This document shows, piece after piece, positions 9,402-18,600 of a stretch of 49,177 nt of DNA. Source of the stretch: JAVBKX01 sp031553835 (GTDB taxonomy: Bacteria; Bacteroidota; Bacteroidia; Bacteroidales; Azobacteroidaceae); assembly GCA_031553835.1 (NCBI GenBank), contig JAVBKX010000028.1, positions 1 to 49,177 of the forward strand. Direction: 5' to 3'. Both the position numbers and the translations under genes were made by a program. Below the pieces are notes generated by a model. That model was given only the letters and a program-made list of their open reading frames with translations, was not told the DNA's origin and ran no database searches. Each line of letters begins with the position of its first letter. Position 1 is the first letter of the stretch.

Positions 9402-11052
9402 TATCGCTGAACTTTCCGATTTGCTGGTATTTTTGATATAATTCAGCATACAACTTGTGGTTATCCATATTAGGCTTGTATTCAAAAGCAAAGCCTTGTC
9501 CCATTGCCTGTTGCGCTTCTTCAACCGTAGGATAAATGTCTGCCGCCACAGCGCCGAACATGGCCGCTCCGAAAGCGCAGGCTTGTTCTGATTTAGCGAC
9601 TTTGATCGGCATTCCCAATACATCAGCTAATGTTTGCATAACGAAAGGAGATTTCAAGGAGATTCCGCCAATACCGATAACTTCTTTGATCTCAATACCA
9701 TTTTCCAAGAAACGGTCAACAATAGCTTTGGAGCCGAAAGCGGTGGCTTCAACCAATGCGCGGAAAATTAAAGGAGCAGTACTTCCCAATGTCAATCCGG
9801 TGATGGAACCTTTCAGTAATTGATTGGCATCGGGTGTGCGGCGTCCGTTCATCCAGTCGGTAGCGATGATTGTGCTCTCGCTTACCGGAATTTTTTCGGC
9901 TTCTTTGGTCAGTTGAGGTATAATCGCATCAACAGCCTCTGTAATTAGTTTTTCTTTTGTAGCAGCATCCAACAAACTCGAATTACCGATTAAATTACGA
10001 ATTGGCCATTCCAATACCCGTTTGAACCAGGCATAAATATCACCGAAACCGGATTGTCCGGCTTCCAGTCCGACCATTCCCGGAATTACAGAACCATCGA
10101 CCTGGCCACAAATTCCCGGAATCAATTTATCACCGATTTCATTGTAAGGAACCGCCATAATATCACAGGTAGAAGTACCGATTACACGAACAAAATCGCC
10201 CGGCTTGATTTGTGCGCCGACTGCTCCCATGTGACAATCGAAAGCGCCGACAGCAACAGCTACTTCAGTGCTCAGTCCCAGGCGTTTGGCCCATTCTTCG
10301 GTCAGATTACCGACTTTTATATTGCTTGGATAAGTTTCTGTATATAAATGCGAACGGTACCCGGCGAGTAACGGATCTAACTTAGTCAGGAATTCTTCTG
10401 AAGGCAATCCGCCCCATGATTTATGCCACATCGCTTTATGTCCGGAAGCGCAACGGCTTCTCGGCATGGTTTCCGGCTTACAATTTCCGGTAATTAATCC
10501 GGGTAACCAGTCACAATGTTCTACCCATGAATAAGCCGCATTGCATACTTTTTCGTCTTCGCGGAGCACGTGCAACATTTTCGCCCAAACCCATTCGGAA
10601 GAATAAATTCCACCTTCGTAAGCGGTATAATCTATTTTCCATTCTTTTGCTAATTTATTGATTTCAGCAGCTTCTTTGATGGCCGTGTGGTCTTTCCAAA
10701 GCACAAACATGGCATTGGGGTTTTCTGCAAATTTAGGTAACAAAGCCAACGGAGTACCATTATTATCTGTCAAAACAGGTGTGGAACCGGTAGTATCGAA
10801 AGCTATTCCGGCAATATTTTCAGCAGTTCCGGCGGGCGATTTCGATAAAGCTTCTTTAATGGCTCCTTCCAACACTTCGATGTAATCGAGCGGGTGCTGA
10901 CGGTATTGATTTGCTTTCGGATCGCAATATTTTCCTTCCATCCAGCGGGGATAATATTTCACTGCCGTAGCAATTTCTTTTCCGTCCGATGCATCTGTGA
11001 TAATAGCCCGACAGGAGTCGGAGCCGTAGTCGAGTCCTATGATGTATTTCAT
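9385..11052 (-). CDS. araB: L-ribulokinase
   Basis: A 555-residue FGGY-family kinase that phosphorylates L-ribulose to L-ribulose 5-phosphate with ATP in the cytoplasm. The N-terminal phosphate-binding strand GLDYGSDSCRAII and the C-terminal ADP-binding segment GIGGISLKSPF are both present, and total length matches the family. Calls for a different FGGY sugar kinase are made unlikely by the adjacent araA and araD. The stop codon lies within an AATTAA word repeat, and the start codon abuts the GTTACGA palindrome separating it from araA. Transcription is expected from the araD promoter about 2.4 kb upstream. Confidence 0.5.
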   Translation of the reverse strand: MKYIIGLDYGSDSCRAIITDASDGKEIATAVKYYPRWMEGKYCDPKANQYRQHPLDYIEVLEGAIKEALSKSPAGTAENIAGIAFDTTGSTPVLTDNNGTPLALLPKFAENPNAMFVLWKDHTAIKEAAEINKLAKEWKIDYTAYEGGIYSSEWVWAKMLHVLREDEKVCNAAYSWVEHCDWLPGLITGNCKPETMPRSRCASGHKAMWHKSWGGLPSEEFLTKLDPLLAGYRSHLYTETYPSNIKVGNLTEEWAKRLGLSTEVAVAVGAFDCHMGAVGAQIKPGDFVRVIGTSTCDIMAVPYNEIGDKLIPGICGQVDGSVIPGMVGLEAGQSGFGDIYAWFKRVLEWPIRNLIGNSSLLDAATKEKLITEAVDAIIPQLTKEAEKIPVSESTIIATDWMNGRRTPDANQLLKGSITGLTLGSTAPLIFRALVEATAFGSKAIVDRFLENGIEIKEVIGIGGISLKSPFVMQTLADVLGMPIKVAKSEQACAFGAAMFGAVAADIYPTVEEAQQAMGQGFAFEYKPNMDNHKLYAELYQKYQQIGKFSDTIFNC

Positions 11053-11136
11053 GTTAGTTACGAGTTACAAGTTACGAGTTACAAGTTATAAATCACGAAA
11101 CTTACTCGTAACTCGTAACTTGTAACTCGTAACTAA
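11053..11136. repeat. GTTACGA/GTTACAA word palindrome between araA and araB
   Basis: The left arm (11053-11088) is a run of 7-bp units alternating GTTACGA and GTTACAA. The right arm (11104-11136) consists of their reverse complements TCGTAAC and TTGTAAC. Both outer ends carry TTAGTTACGAG (11054-11064, and inverted at 11126-11136). The transcript would fold into a long hairpin with a loop of about 15 nt, filling the whole araA-araB gap. Confidence 0.5.
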
Positions 11137-11137
11137 T

Positions 11138-12640
11138 TTATCTAAGCGCTTTATTCAACATATAATAAACTTCGTTATTTCTTAAATCCTGACGGAATTG
11201 ACGGATATTGATATTTTTATCAATAATCAACATTTCAATGTCTGCGATTTCAGCATAATCTTCCAGCATTTCAGTCGTAACAGAGAAAGAAAAACTGGAG
11301 TGGTGGGTACCTCCTGCCAGAATCCATGCACCTGCTCCGATTTCAAAATTCGGCATCGGTTTCCATAATGCACAGGCAACAGGAAGTTTCGGAAGCGCTT
11401 TCGGCTCTCTTACTTCCACTTCATTGACAATCATACGGAAACGGTTACCCATATCCACGATTGTAGCGGCAATGCCTTCTCCTTTGTGAGCCTGGAATAC
11501 TAAACGGGCGCATGTACGTGCATCCCCGATTCCAAGGAAATGAACTTCAATGCGAGGTTTAACACCGGTAATATCCGGATTGATTTCCAACATGTGAGAT
11601 TGAAGAATAGTACTGTTTTCACCATCAAAATTTAGGGTATAATCTTCAAGGAATGATTGACCGCCGGGCAAGCCTTGTCCCATAACCCACATGGTACGAA
11701 CCAAAGCGGCTGATTTCCAGTCTCCTTCGGCACCAAATCCGTAACCTTCAGCCATCAATCGTTGCGATGCAAATCCCATCAGTTGTTTCACACCTTCCAG
11801 TTCGTTGAAACTGGTAGTAAAAGCCTTGGCACCTTTGTCCTGAAGAAAACGGCGAAGTCCTATTTCCTGAGCAGCCGCATCACGAACAAACTGATGTTTT
11901 TCAGCTCCTTTTTTACAGTCAGCTGCAAAGGCATATATCTTTTCGTATTCGGCAATCAACGCATCAATTTCGCTCTCTTTAACATCCTCTACATAAGGAA
12001 CTAATGTAGCAATAGGAGCATTATCGACATGATATCCCAAACGGATTTCGGCTTCCACTTTATCTCCGTCGGTTACAGCTACATTGTTCATATTATCACC
12101 GAAACGGATGATAAGCATGTCCTGCGAATCCGCCCAACCTGCGCAAACGCGCATCCAGGAAGCAATCTTTTTTTGTGTTTCTTTGTCTTTCCAATAGCCG
12201 ACCACCACTTTTCGAGGTTTGCGCAAGCGGCTGGTAATATGACCGAATTCGCGGTCGCCATGAGCCGATTGGTTCAGGTTCATGAAATCCATATCGATTT
12301 CATTCCAGGGAATTTCTTCGTTGTATTGAGTATGAAAATGGAGCAGCGGTTTTTTGTAGTCCATCAAACCATGTATCCACATTTTTGCAGGAGAAAAAGT
12401 ATGCATCCAGGTAATCATGCCAACACATTTGGTGTCTCCGTTTGCTTCGCGCATGATTGCCGATATTTCCTTTGATGAGTTAGCAGTTCCCTTATATACT
12501 ACTTTTATCGGTAATTTTCCGGAATCATTCAATCCTTTTACCATTTCATTGGAGTGTGCATCTACTCTTACTACTGCATCTCCTCCATACAGAAGCTGTG
12601 CTCCTGTTACAAACCAAATTTCGAGATCTTTGAAGTCCAT
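11138..12640 (-). CDS. araA: L-arabinose isomerase
   Basis: A 500-residue cytoplasmic enzyme that interconverts L-arabinose and L-ribulose, the first step of arabinose catabolism. The N-terminus EIWFVTGAQLLYGG and the segment GEGDWKSAALVR (here GAEGDWKSAALVR) are hallmark sequences of bacterial AraA, and length equals the family norm. It sits between araD and araB in a minus-strand operon. Both flanking gaps hold word palindromes of different sequence. No Shine-Dalgarno sequence precedes the ATG, as usual for this phylum. Identification is essentially certain. Confidence 0.5.
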   Translation of the reverse strand: MDFKDLEIWFVTGAQLLYGGDAVVRVDAHSNEMVKGLNDSGKLPIKVVYKGTANSSKEISAIMREANGDTKCVGMITWMHTFSPAKMWIHGLMDYKKPLLHFHTQYNEEIPWNEIDMDFMNLNQSAHGDREFGHITSRLRKPRKVVVGYWKDKETQKKIASWMRVCAGWADSQDMLIIRFGDNMNNVAVTDGDKVEAEIRLGYHVDNAPIATLVPYVEDVKESEIDALIAEYEKIYAFAADCKKGAEKHQFVRDAAAQEIGLRRFLQDKGAKAFTTSFNELEGVKQLMGFASQRLMAEGYGFGAEGDWKSAALVRTMWVMGQGLPGGQSFLEDYTLNFDGENSTILQSHMLEINPDITGVKPRIEVHFLGIGDARTCARLVFQAHKGEGIAATIVDMGNRFRMIVNEVEVREPKALPKLPVACALWKPMPNFEIGAGAWILAGGTHHSSFSFSVTTEMLEDYAEIADIEMLIIDKNINIRQFRQDLRNNEVYYMLNKALR

Positions 12641-12654
12641 AATTTAAAATTTAT

Positions 12655-12754
12655 GGTGCACAGTACCGGGTACACAGTGCACGGTTGTTATTATTAATAA
12701 TTTTTCTCTGTTATGATAAACATATCGTGCACCGGGTACCCTGTACCGTGCACC
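12655..12754. repeat. GTGCAC/GGTAC word palindrome between araD and araA
   Basis: The arm at 12655-12684 (units GGTGCAC, AGTACC, GGGTACAC, AGTGCAC) is an imperfect inverted copy of 12726-12754. A 41-nt AT-rich loop separates them. G+C is far higher in the arms than in the loop. Each individual word is itself nearly palindromic (GTGCAC, GGTACC). Confidence 0.5.
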
Positions 12755-12759
12755 ACAAG

Positions 12760-13443
12760 TTATTGCCCGTAATAAGCTCCGGGACCATGTTTGCGATAAA
12801 AATGTTTTTGAATCAGCAAATCATTCATGGTTAATTGCGGATGGACTGAAAAAGCGATAAACGCCATTTTAGCCACTTGTTCCATCACCACAGCATTATG
12901 TACAGCATCATGCACATCTTTTCCCCAGGAAAAAGGTCCATGATTTTTAACCAGCACTCCGGGAATATGATTTGGATTGAGATCTCTGAACCGTTCAACA
13001 ATCACGGCTCCGGTTTCTTTTTCGTATTCGCCTGTTACTTCAGCTTCGGTCATGTCCCGGGTACAAGGAATTGCAGCGCTGAAATAATCGGCATGGGTGG
13101 TTCCTATATTGGGAATATCTTTTCCTGCCTGCGCCCAGGCCGTAGCATAAGTAGAATGAGTATGCACGATTCCTCCTGTTTGAGGAAACGCCTTATATAG
13201 TTCCAAATGAGTAGCGGTATCAGATGATGGTTTGTATTTTCCTTCTACAACATTTCCTTCCCAATCTACGACTACCATGTCTTCGACCTGCATATTGTCG
13301 TACGAAACACCGGAAGGCTTGATGACTATCAAACCTTTTTCCCGGTCAATGCCGCTGACATTCCCCCAGGTAAAAATAACCAAACCATGTTTTACAAGAT
13401 CTAAATTAGCCTGTAACACAGCTTGTTTTAATGATTCCAGCAT
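12760..13443 (-). CDS. araD: L-ribulose-5-phosphate 4-epimerase
   Basis: A 227-residue class II aldolase/epimerase-family protein that converts L-ribulose 5-phosphate to D-xylulose 5-phosphate, which enters the pentose phosphate pathway. Zn-binding histidines are visible in VHTHSTYATAWAQ, with further conserved segments GTTHADYF and NHGPFSWG. Length matches E. coli AraD. It is the first gene of the operon araD-araA-araB-symporter. A promoter and a 20-bp palindrome lie directly upstream, pointing to negative control by the AraR-like protein at 26531-27220. Certain as to family; the ara context separates it from L-fuculose phosphate aldolase. Confidence 0.5.
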   Translation of the reverse strand: MLESLKQAVLQANLDLVKHGLVIFTWGNVSGIDREKGLIVIKPSGVSYDNMQVEDMVVVDWEGNVVEGKYKPSSDTATHLELYKAFPQTGGIVHTHSTYATAWAQAGKDIPNIGTTHADYFSAAIPCTRDMTEAEVTGEYEKETGAVIVERFRDLNPNHIPGVLVKNHGPFSWGKDVHDAVHNAVVMEQVAKMAFIAFSVHPQLTMNDLLIQKHFYRKHGPGAYYGQ

Positions 13444-13474
13444 ATATTTATTTTTTCATATTAGATATTTGAGA

Positions 13475-13510
13475 CAAAAATACAAGAAATAAGTGTAAAT
13501 AAATACACTT
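13475..13510 (-). promoter_or_regulatory. araD promoter with candidate AraR operator
   Basis: On the minus strand TATTTTTG (13482 to 13475) matches the -7 consensus. Eight bases upstream lies a perfect 20-bp inverted repeat, AAGTGTA-N6-TACACTT, at 13491-13510, covering the -33 region. A repressor bound there would block RNA polymerase. The Nudix regulator encoded in the window is the obvious candidate ligand; that link is inference. Confidence 0.5.
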
Positions 13511-13514
13511 ATAA

Positions 13515-13530
13515 CATGTTATACAACATG
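13515..13530. promoter_or_regulatory. Second palindrome upstream of araD, CRP-like
   Basis: CATGTT-ATAC-AACATG is a perfect inverted repeat just upstream of the candidate AraR site. The 15 bases CATGTTATAYAACAT recur at 40840-40854, upstream of the HU-like gene promoter. The half-site form recalls CRP/FNR-family operators, so a global activator is possible. Confidence 0.5.
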
Positions 13531-13561
13531 ATTTTAGGATATTTTCTCAAGATATTTTATG

Positions 13562-15520
13562 TTACAACTTTATTTTCTTTCCCCAATAAGTCTTTTTATT
13601 ATTGTAACCGGCATACACTATAGTATGTGTACGCGGGGAGGCTTCCCAATCCACTTCCCGTTGGAGGCAAAGTTCTACTTTATTTGCAGTAAGGATTTGG
13701 CTAACGGAATCATAGCTCCAAGAAGCGCCTTTCCACATTCCTGCCGTAATTTTATGATCAGCGCCTAAAGTCATGGCAGCAGGTGTTTTTTGTTTTCTGT
13801 AACTATACCCAAGATCGATATGCTCCCAGTCTCCAATCAACTCATTCTCTTCAATCGGCACCTGCGGCACAGCTCCATAACGTTCGGGCATTACGACAGG
13901 CCAACCATCAGTTGTCCAACGAATGTTTCGTATTTGCCCCATCATAACGGCATTACTGGCATTGATGCCCGGCACATCGGCAGGCAATCGACCCTGGGAA
14001 GAATAAAACCAATTTCCCTGACCGTCATCAAAGACCGCACAATGTGAAATACCCACCCAACCATGACTATTATTAAATTTATAAGGATGCGTAACGACAG
14101 GATACATTTCTCCTCCTGCCGACACATTTGTTCCATCGATACCGACATAAGGTCCGGTAATATTTTTCGAGCGACATACACGCGTATTATAAGCTACAGA
14201 CAATTCATCGCAGGCCATAAACAGATAATAATAACCGGTTTCGGGATTATAAATAATTTCCGGGGCTTCCGAGCCTTGCCAGCGGCTGGCGCTATTCCGC
14301 GTAGCAATCAAGACTCCATAATGAGGTAATGCGGTTGCCTCCCAGGGATTACCTAATTCATTCAGCGGCATTCCGGTTTCCGGATTTAGTTGCAAAGCCA
14401 CAATTCCACTATGCCAAGAACCATAAATCAGCCAATGTTCTCCTGAATTTGAAATAATATAGGAAGGATCGATAGCATTCCATTTGAAATAAGCATTCCA
14501 ATCATTCAATGAACTACGCGACCAGTTTTTACCTCTATCGGTTGACGAACAGACTACATATCCTTTGTCTTCCCAAACATTTCCGGCAGGATCCGACGTT
14601 TCCATCATTCCGATAAAAGCGCGTTCCGTCCACGATTTATCGAAATTATCCGAAGTATTCGCTTTTCCTGTTGCAATGTAATTATCGACCACAATGCAAT
14701 AATACATCCGGTATTTTCCGGGAGCTGCTTTTCTGACCACGGGCGCCCAATAACCATAGCCCGGAACATTAATTACAGGCAATCCCAATGCTGTACGCAT
14801 TTCGTTTAATTTGGCCTTTACCCACAACGGCGTATTTTTCATCGTTGCACCCAAATATTCCCAGTTTACCAAATCTTTAGACCGCCGGGCATGAAAATGT
14901 CCCTGCCCTTTGTGTACATTACCATACGAAGCATCCGTTTGGTACATATAATAATATCCATCCTCCGCTTTCACTACTGTAGGGTCATGCACATTCGCCA
15001 AATTCCATTGGTAGCGATTGCTCCAGGCCGATATGTCTGTGTAATCATCGGGATAAGTCGGCGCTTCATATTTTCCCAGTAAATCTTCTTCAACTATATC
15101 TAACGTTGTAAATAAGATTTCAGCAGAGTAAACAATTTGTTCATCAGTTGTAATTACAAATGCTTTAGCATAATAGGCAGTACCCGGCTCCAAATTGAGC
15201 AATAAAACAGTAACATTTGATCCTGCGTTTTTGTCTTCCACCGTACTATCTGCGATGGATACCCCGGCATGAGTTGCCATGCAAAATCCTTTTGTTGACA
15301 CCGAATCAACATCTCCCGACAAAACTGCCGAGAGCGTCACCGCATTAGTGGATAAATCATCATAAGCAGGTGAAGCTAAAGTCACTTCTATCGGATTCGG
15401 GGTTGGATCAGGATCAGGTTTGGGAGTTGGGATCTCATCATTACTTTCGTGACATGCCATTACTACGAATGCACTGCACATTACCACATTGATCCATTTC
15501 AAAAATTTCAGATGCGCCAT
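13562..15520 (-). CDS. GH43 arabinanase lipoprotein with Ig/FN3-like N-terminal domain
   Basis: A 652-residue protein. A signal peptide ending in the lipobox VVMAC (Cys23) is followed by a Pro/Asp-rich linker, an FN3-like beta domain (about 42-140), and a five-bladed GH43 propeller. Catalytic residues appear as Asp in VHDPTV (D179), Asp in NAIDPSY (D351) and Glu in EAPEII (E418). The C-terminal beta domain (from about residue 555) fits the C-terminal module of extracellular endo-1,5-alpha-L-arabinanases. The predicted role is cleavage of the arabinan backbone at the cell surface. It has its own promoter carrying repeats shared with the second GH43 gene at 22991. Exo versus endo action cannot be decided from sequence. 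Confidence 0.5.
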   Translation of the reverse strand: MAHLKFLKWINVVMCSAFVVMACHESNDEIPTPKPDPDPTPNPIEVTLASPAYDDLSTNAVTLSAVLSGDVDSVSTKGFCMATHAGVSIADSTVEDKNAGSNVTVLLLNLEPGTAYYAKAFVITTDEQIVYSAEILFTTLDIVEEDLLGKYEAPTYPDDYTDISAWSNRYQWNLANVHDPTVVKAEDGYYYMYQTDASYGNVHKGQGHFHARRSKDLVNWEYLGATMKNTPLWVKAKLNEMRTALGLPVINVPGYGYWAPVVRKAAPGKYRMYYCIVVDNYIATGKANTSDNFDKSWTERAFIGMMETSDPAGNVWEDKGYVVCSSTDRGKNWSRSSLNDWNAYFKWNAIDPSYIISNSGEHWLIYGSWHSGIVALQLNPETGMPLNELGNPWEATALPHYGVLIATRNSASRWQGSEAPEIIYNPETGYYYLFMACDELSVAYNTRVCRSKNITGPYVGIDGTNVSAGGEMYPVVTHPYKFNNSHGWVGISHCAVFDDGQGNWFYSSQGRLPADVPGINASNAVMMGQIRNIRWTTDGWPVVMPERYGAVPQVPIEENELIGDWEHIDLGYSYRKQKTPAAMTLGADHKITAGMWKGASWSYDSVSQILTANKVELCLQREVDWEASPRTHTIVYAGYNNKKTYWGKKIKL

Positions 15521-15544
15521 ATTCGTTCTATTTTATTTAAGATA

Positions 15545-15602
15545 CAAATGTATGCTTGGAAAAACGAAGCAAGGTGGACAAATGAACAAAGGTAGTGGAT
15601 AA
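15545..15602 (-). promoter_or_regulatory. GH43 promoter with TTGTCC direct repeats (candidate HTCS site)
   Basis: Minus-strand TACATTTG (15552 to 15545) is a consensus -7 box. Exactly 20 bases upstream ends TTGTCCACC (15581 to 15573), and 21 bases further upstream starts a weaker copy, TTATCCACT. The promoter at 22897-22954 has the same two half-sites at the same spacings. Confidence 0.5.
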
Positions 15603-15607
15603 ATACG

Positions 15608-18600
15608 CTATCGTTCCAACAAGTCGCTGGGCCTGGCATTGAAATGTCTGGTAAAGCAACGGGTAAAATATTTCGGATCATTGAAGCCTACCTCATAAGC
15701 AATTTCCGAGACATTCATATTTTTGGTTTCACGATTCTTTAAAATCAGTTCCCGGGCAATATTGAGACGATAATTTCTTACAAACTGTCCGGTCGATTGT
15801 CCGGTCAAACTTTGTAGTTTTTTGTTGAGTAAACTTTTACTCACACCCATGGCTTCTGTAAAATCACCGACTTCGAAATAAGAATTTTTATAATTTAGCC
15901 TCATTACCTCCATAATTTTGTTCAGAAATTTTTTGTCGCTGGATTCTTCTTCCATACACAGGGCTTCCACATCCATTTCAATGGAAAACTTTCGCTGGTA
16001 TCGTTTCCGGTTTTCCAGAATATTCTGTATGCGAGTAAGCAATAACGTCTCATCAAAAGGCTTCACCAAATATTCATCCACACCCATGCGATAACTTTCC
16101 AGCCGGGCTTCATCAGATGTTTTCGCAGTCAGCATCAAAAAAGGGATATGCGAAATTGCAAATGATTCTTTCACTCTTTTCGACAATTCAAGGCCATCCA
16201 TTACCGGCATCATCAAGTCGCTTACAATAAAATCAACAGGATGATGATTGAGTAGCGAAAGCGCCAACGCTCCATCCGGCGCTTCGATCACATGGTATTG
16301 CTGATTGAGAATAGAGCGAATGTATCCACGCATATCGGCATTATCTTCGACTACAAGAAGTGTCAGTTTATCAGGAGTTTGCAAATTGAATGTATCAGAT
16401 TCATCCGATTCTATGGAAGATACAGGCAGACAACCGGATGTGGAAATTTCCTGTTCGCCATGTTCGGTCACTCGTTGCAACGGCATAGTGATACGAAATG
16501 AGGCCCCTGCCCCATGATTGTTGCATGCAGCAATTTTTCCTCCATGCAATTGTACGATTCGCTTACACAAATAGAGTCCGATACCCGTGCCGGCTTGTCC
16601 ATATACCGGATATTTCGCCGCACTACTCGATTGGTAAAACCGATTGAATATGCGGGATATTTCTTCCTCCTGAATTCCATTTCCCGAATCCTTCACGCAG
16701 ATATACAGTTCTTCCCGGTTTGTTTCCCGAGCATTGAACGCAGCAACATAAAGCGTTACATTTCCACCATTCGGAGTAAATTTAATTGCGTTACTCAATA
16801 GATTGGCCAATACTTTCCGCATGGCCTCTTCATCAAAGAGGATATAAGGCGAATGCAAACGATAACATCTTCTAATCACGATATTGCGCTCTCCTGCAAA
16901 TACTTCAAATGGGGTAATCAGTAAATCTGTAAAATCCAGGAAATTACCTTGAGTTTTCACAATATCCATTTTTCCGGATTCCACTTTCCGGAAATCCATC
17001 AATTGATTAACCAACGATAATAAATATTTGGAATTACGTTCTACAAAATTCAATTGTTCGATGACCTGCGGATTATAACTTAATTTCAGAGCCCGCTCTA
17101 TCGGACCGATAATCAACGTAATCGGTGTGCGAAATTCATGAGTAATGTTGGTAAAAAACGATAATTTATCGATAGTCGCTTCTTGTACTTTACGCGACAT
17201 TTGCACCAATTGAGCTTTCTGACGGGTAATTTTCTCATTTTGCTGCATCAAAGTGGCATTTTGATGAGAAAGTTCAACCGTCTGGTTTTCCAACAGTTGT
17301 TTCTGTTCTACCAATTCCCGGGTACGTTCCTGAATCGTTTGATGCAGCATTTCCCTTTGTCGTTTTAATGACCGGATACGCCACTGATAAACCTGCCATC
17401 CTCCCAACACGATCAGCATCATCACAAGTACTACAAACCAAACTGTTTTATAGAAAAACGGCTTCACTACGATCTGTAATTCGGCAACCGGATTCTCCTG
17501 CCTTGGATCGGCCGAATTATATTTTACTTGAAAAGTATAGGTTCCTGCAGGCAAATTTGTATAGCTTGCAAATCTTCTCGAAGCAGGCACGTGAATCCAA
17601 TTGTCGTCAAAACCGACCAAGCGGTAACTATACATCGCAGCATTACGGGAATCAAAATTCAACGCCGCAAATTCAATAGAAAACGATTTATCTCGTTCAT
17701 GGAATCGAAGTGTATGACAAGTAGAAATATCTTCCGATATATATTGTTCGCCCGGTTCAATGGGTTTGTTTTCTACTCTCAACCGGGTAAGGCACACCGT
17801 AGCCGGCGAAAGATCCGCCCCTTCCCGCTTGCCATCGATCGCCGCCAATCCTGAAACGCCTCCAAAAAACAACGTTCCGGTAGCAGAACGGCAAAAAGCA
17901 TTCCAGTAAAACTGGTTATCAGCCAAACCATCTTCTGCCGTATAATTCACAAACCGATTTTCTTCCGAATTATAGCACGACAAGCCATAATTAGTGCTAA
18001 TCCACAAACAGCCGTTTTTATCCTGCAAGATACCGCGAACGCTATTGTTGGGCAAACCGTCTTCTACTGTGTAAGCAACAAATTTTTCTTTCCCTGTCGC
18101 ATCTTTCACATACTTATATATGCCATAGCCATTGCTTCCCAACCAAAGAGCGCCATCGTCCGTCTCACAAAAACTGGTCATTTTCTCCACTACTTTCGAT
18201 TCCGGATGATCCAATTTATACACCAAATGACGATATTCAAACATATTCTTACCGGATGAACGGGAATGTAAATCGACAACAAATACGCCATTCAAACTAC
18301 CTATCCATAACTGCCCGTTTTTATCAATGATAGAACCGACACATCCCAACAACCGACCGGCAGCATTTTCGTCCAAAAGAGATGTAAGTTGATCTGTCTG
18401 CAAATCATAAAAATAAATACCCTGATTGGCTCCGATCCACATGCCCTGGTTGATCGGATCATATCTTAGCATCCCAACAAAATCTATCGGAACCTGCCTT
18501 GTTGTTTGCGAAGATATTCGCAGAAGAATCCGATCAGGAGTTTTCAAATCCATCAGGTCGATGCCTCCACCCCAGGTTCCTATCCAAAGCCGGTTAAGAT

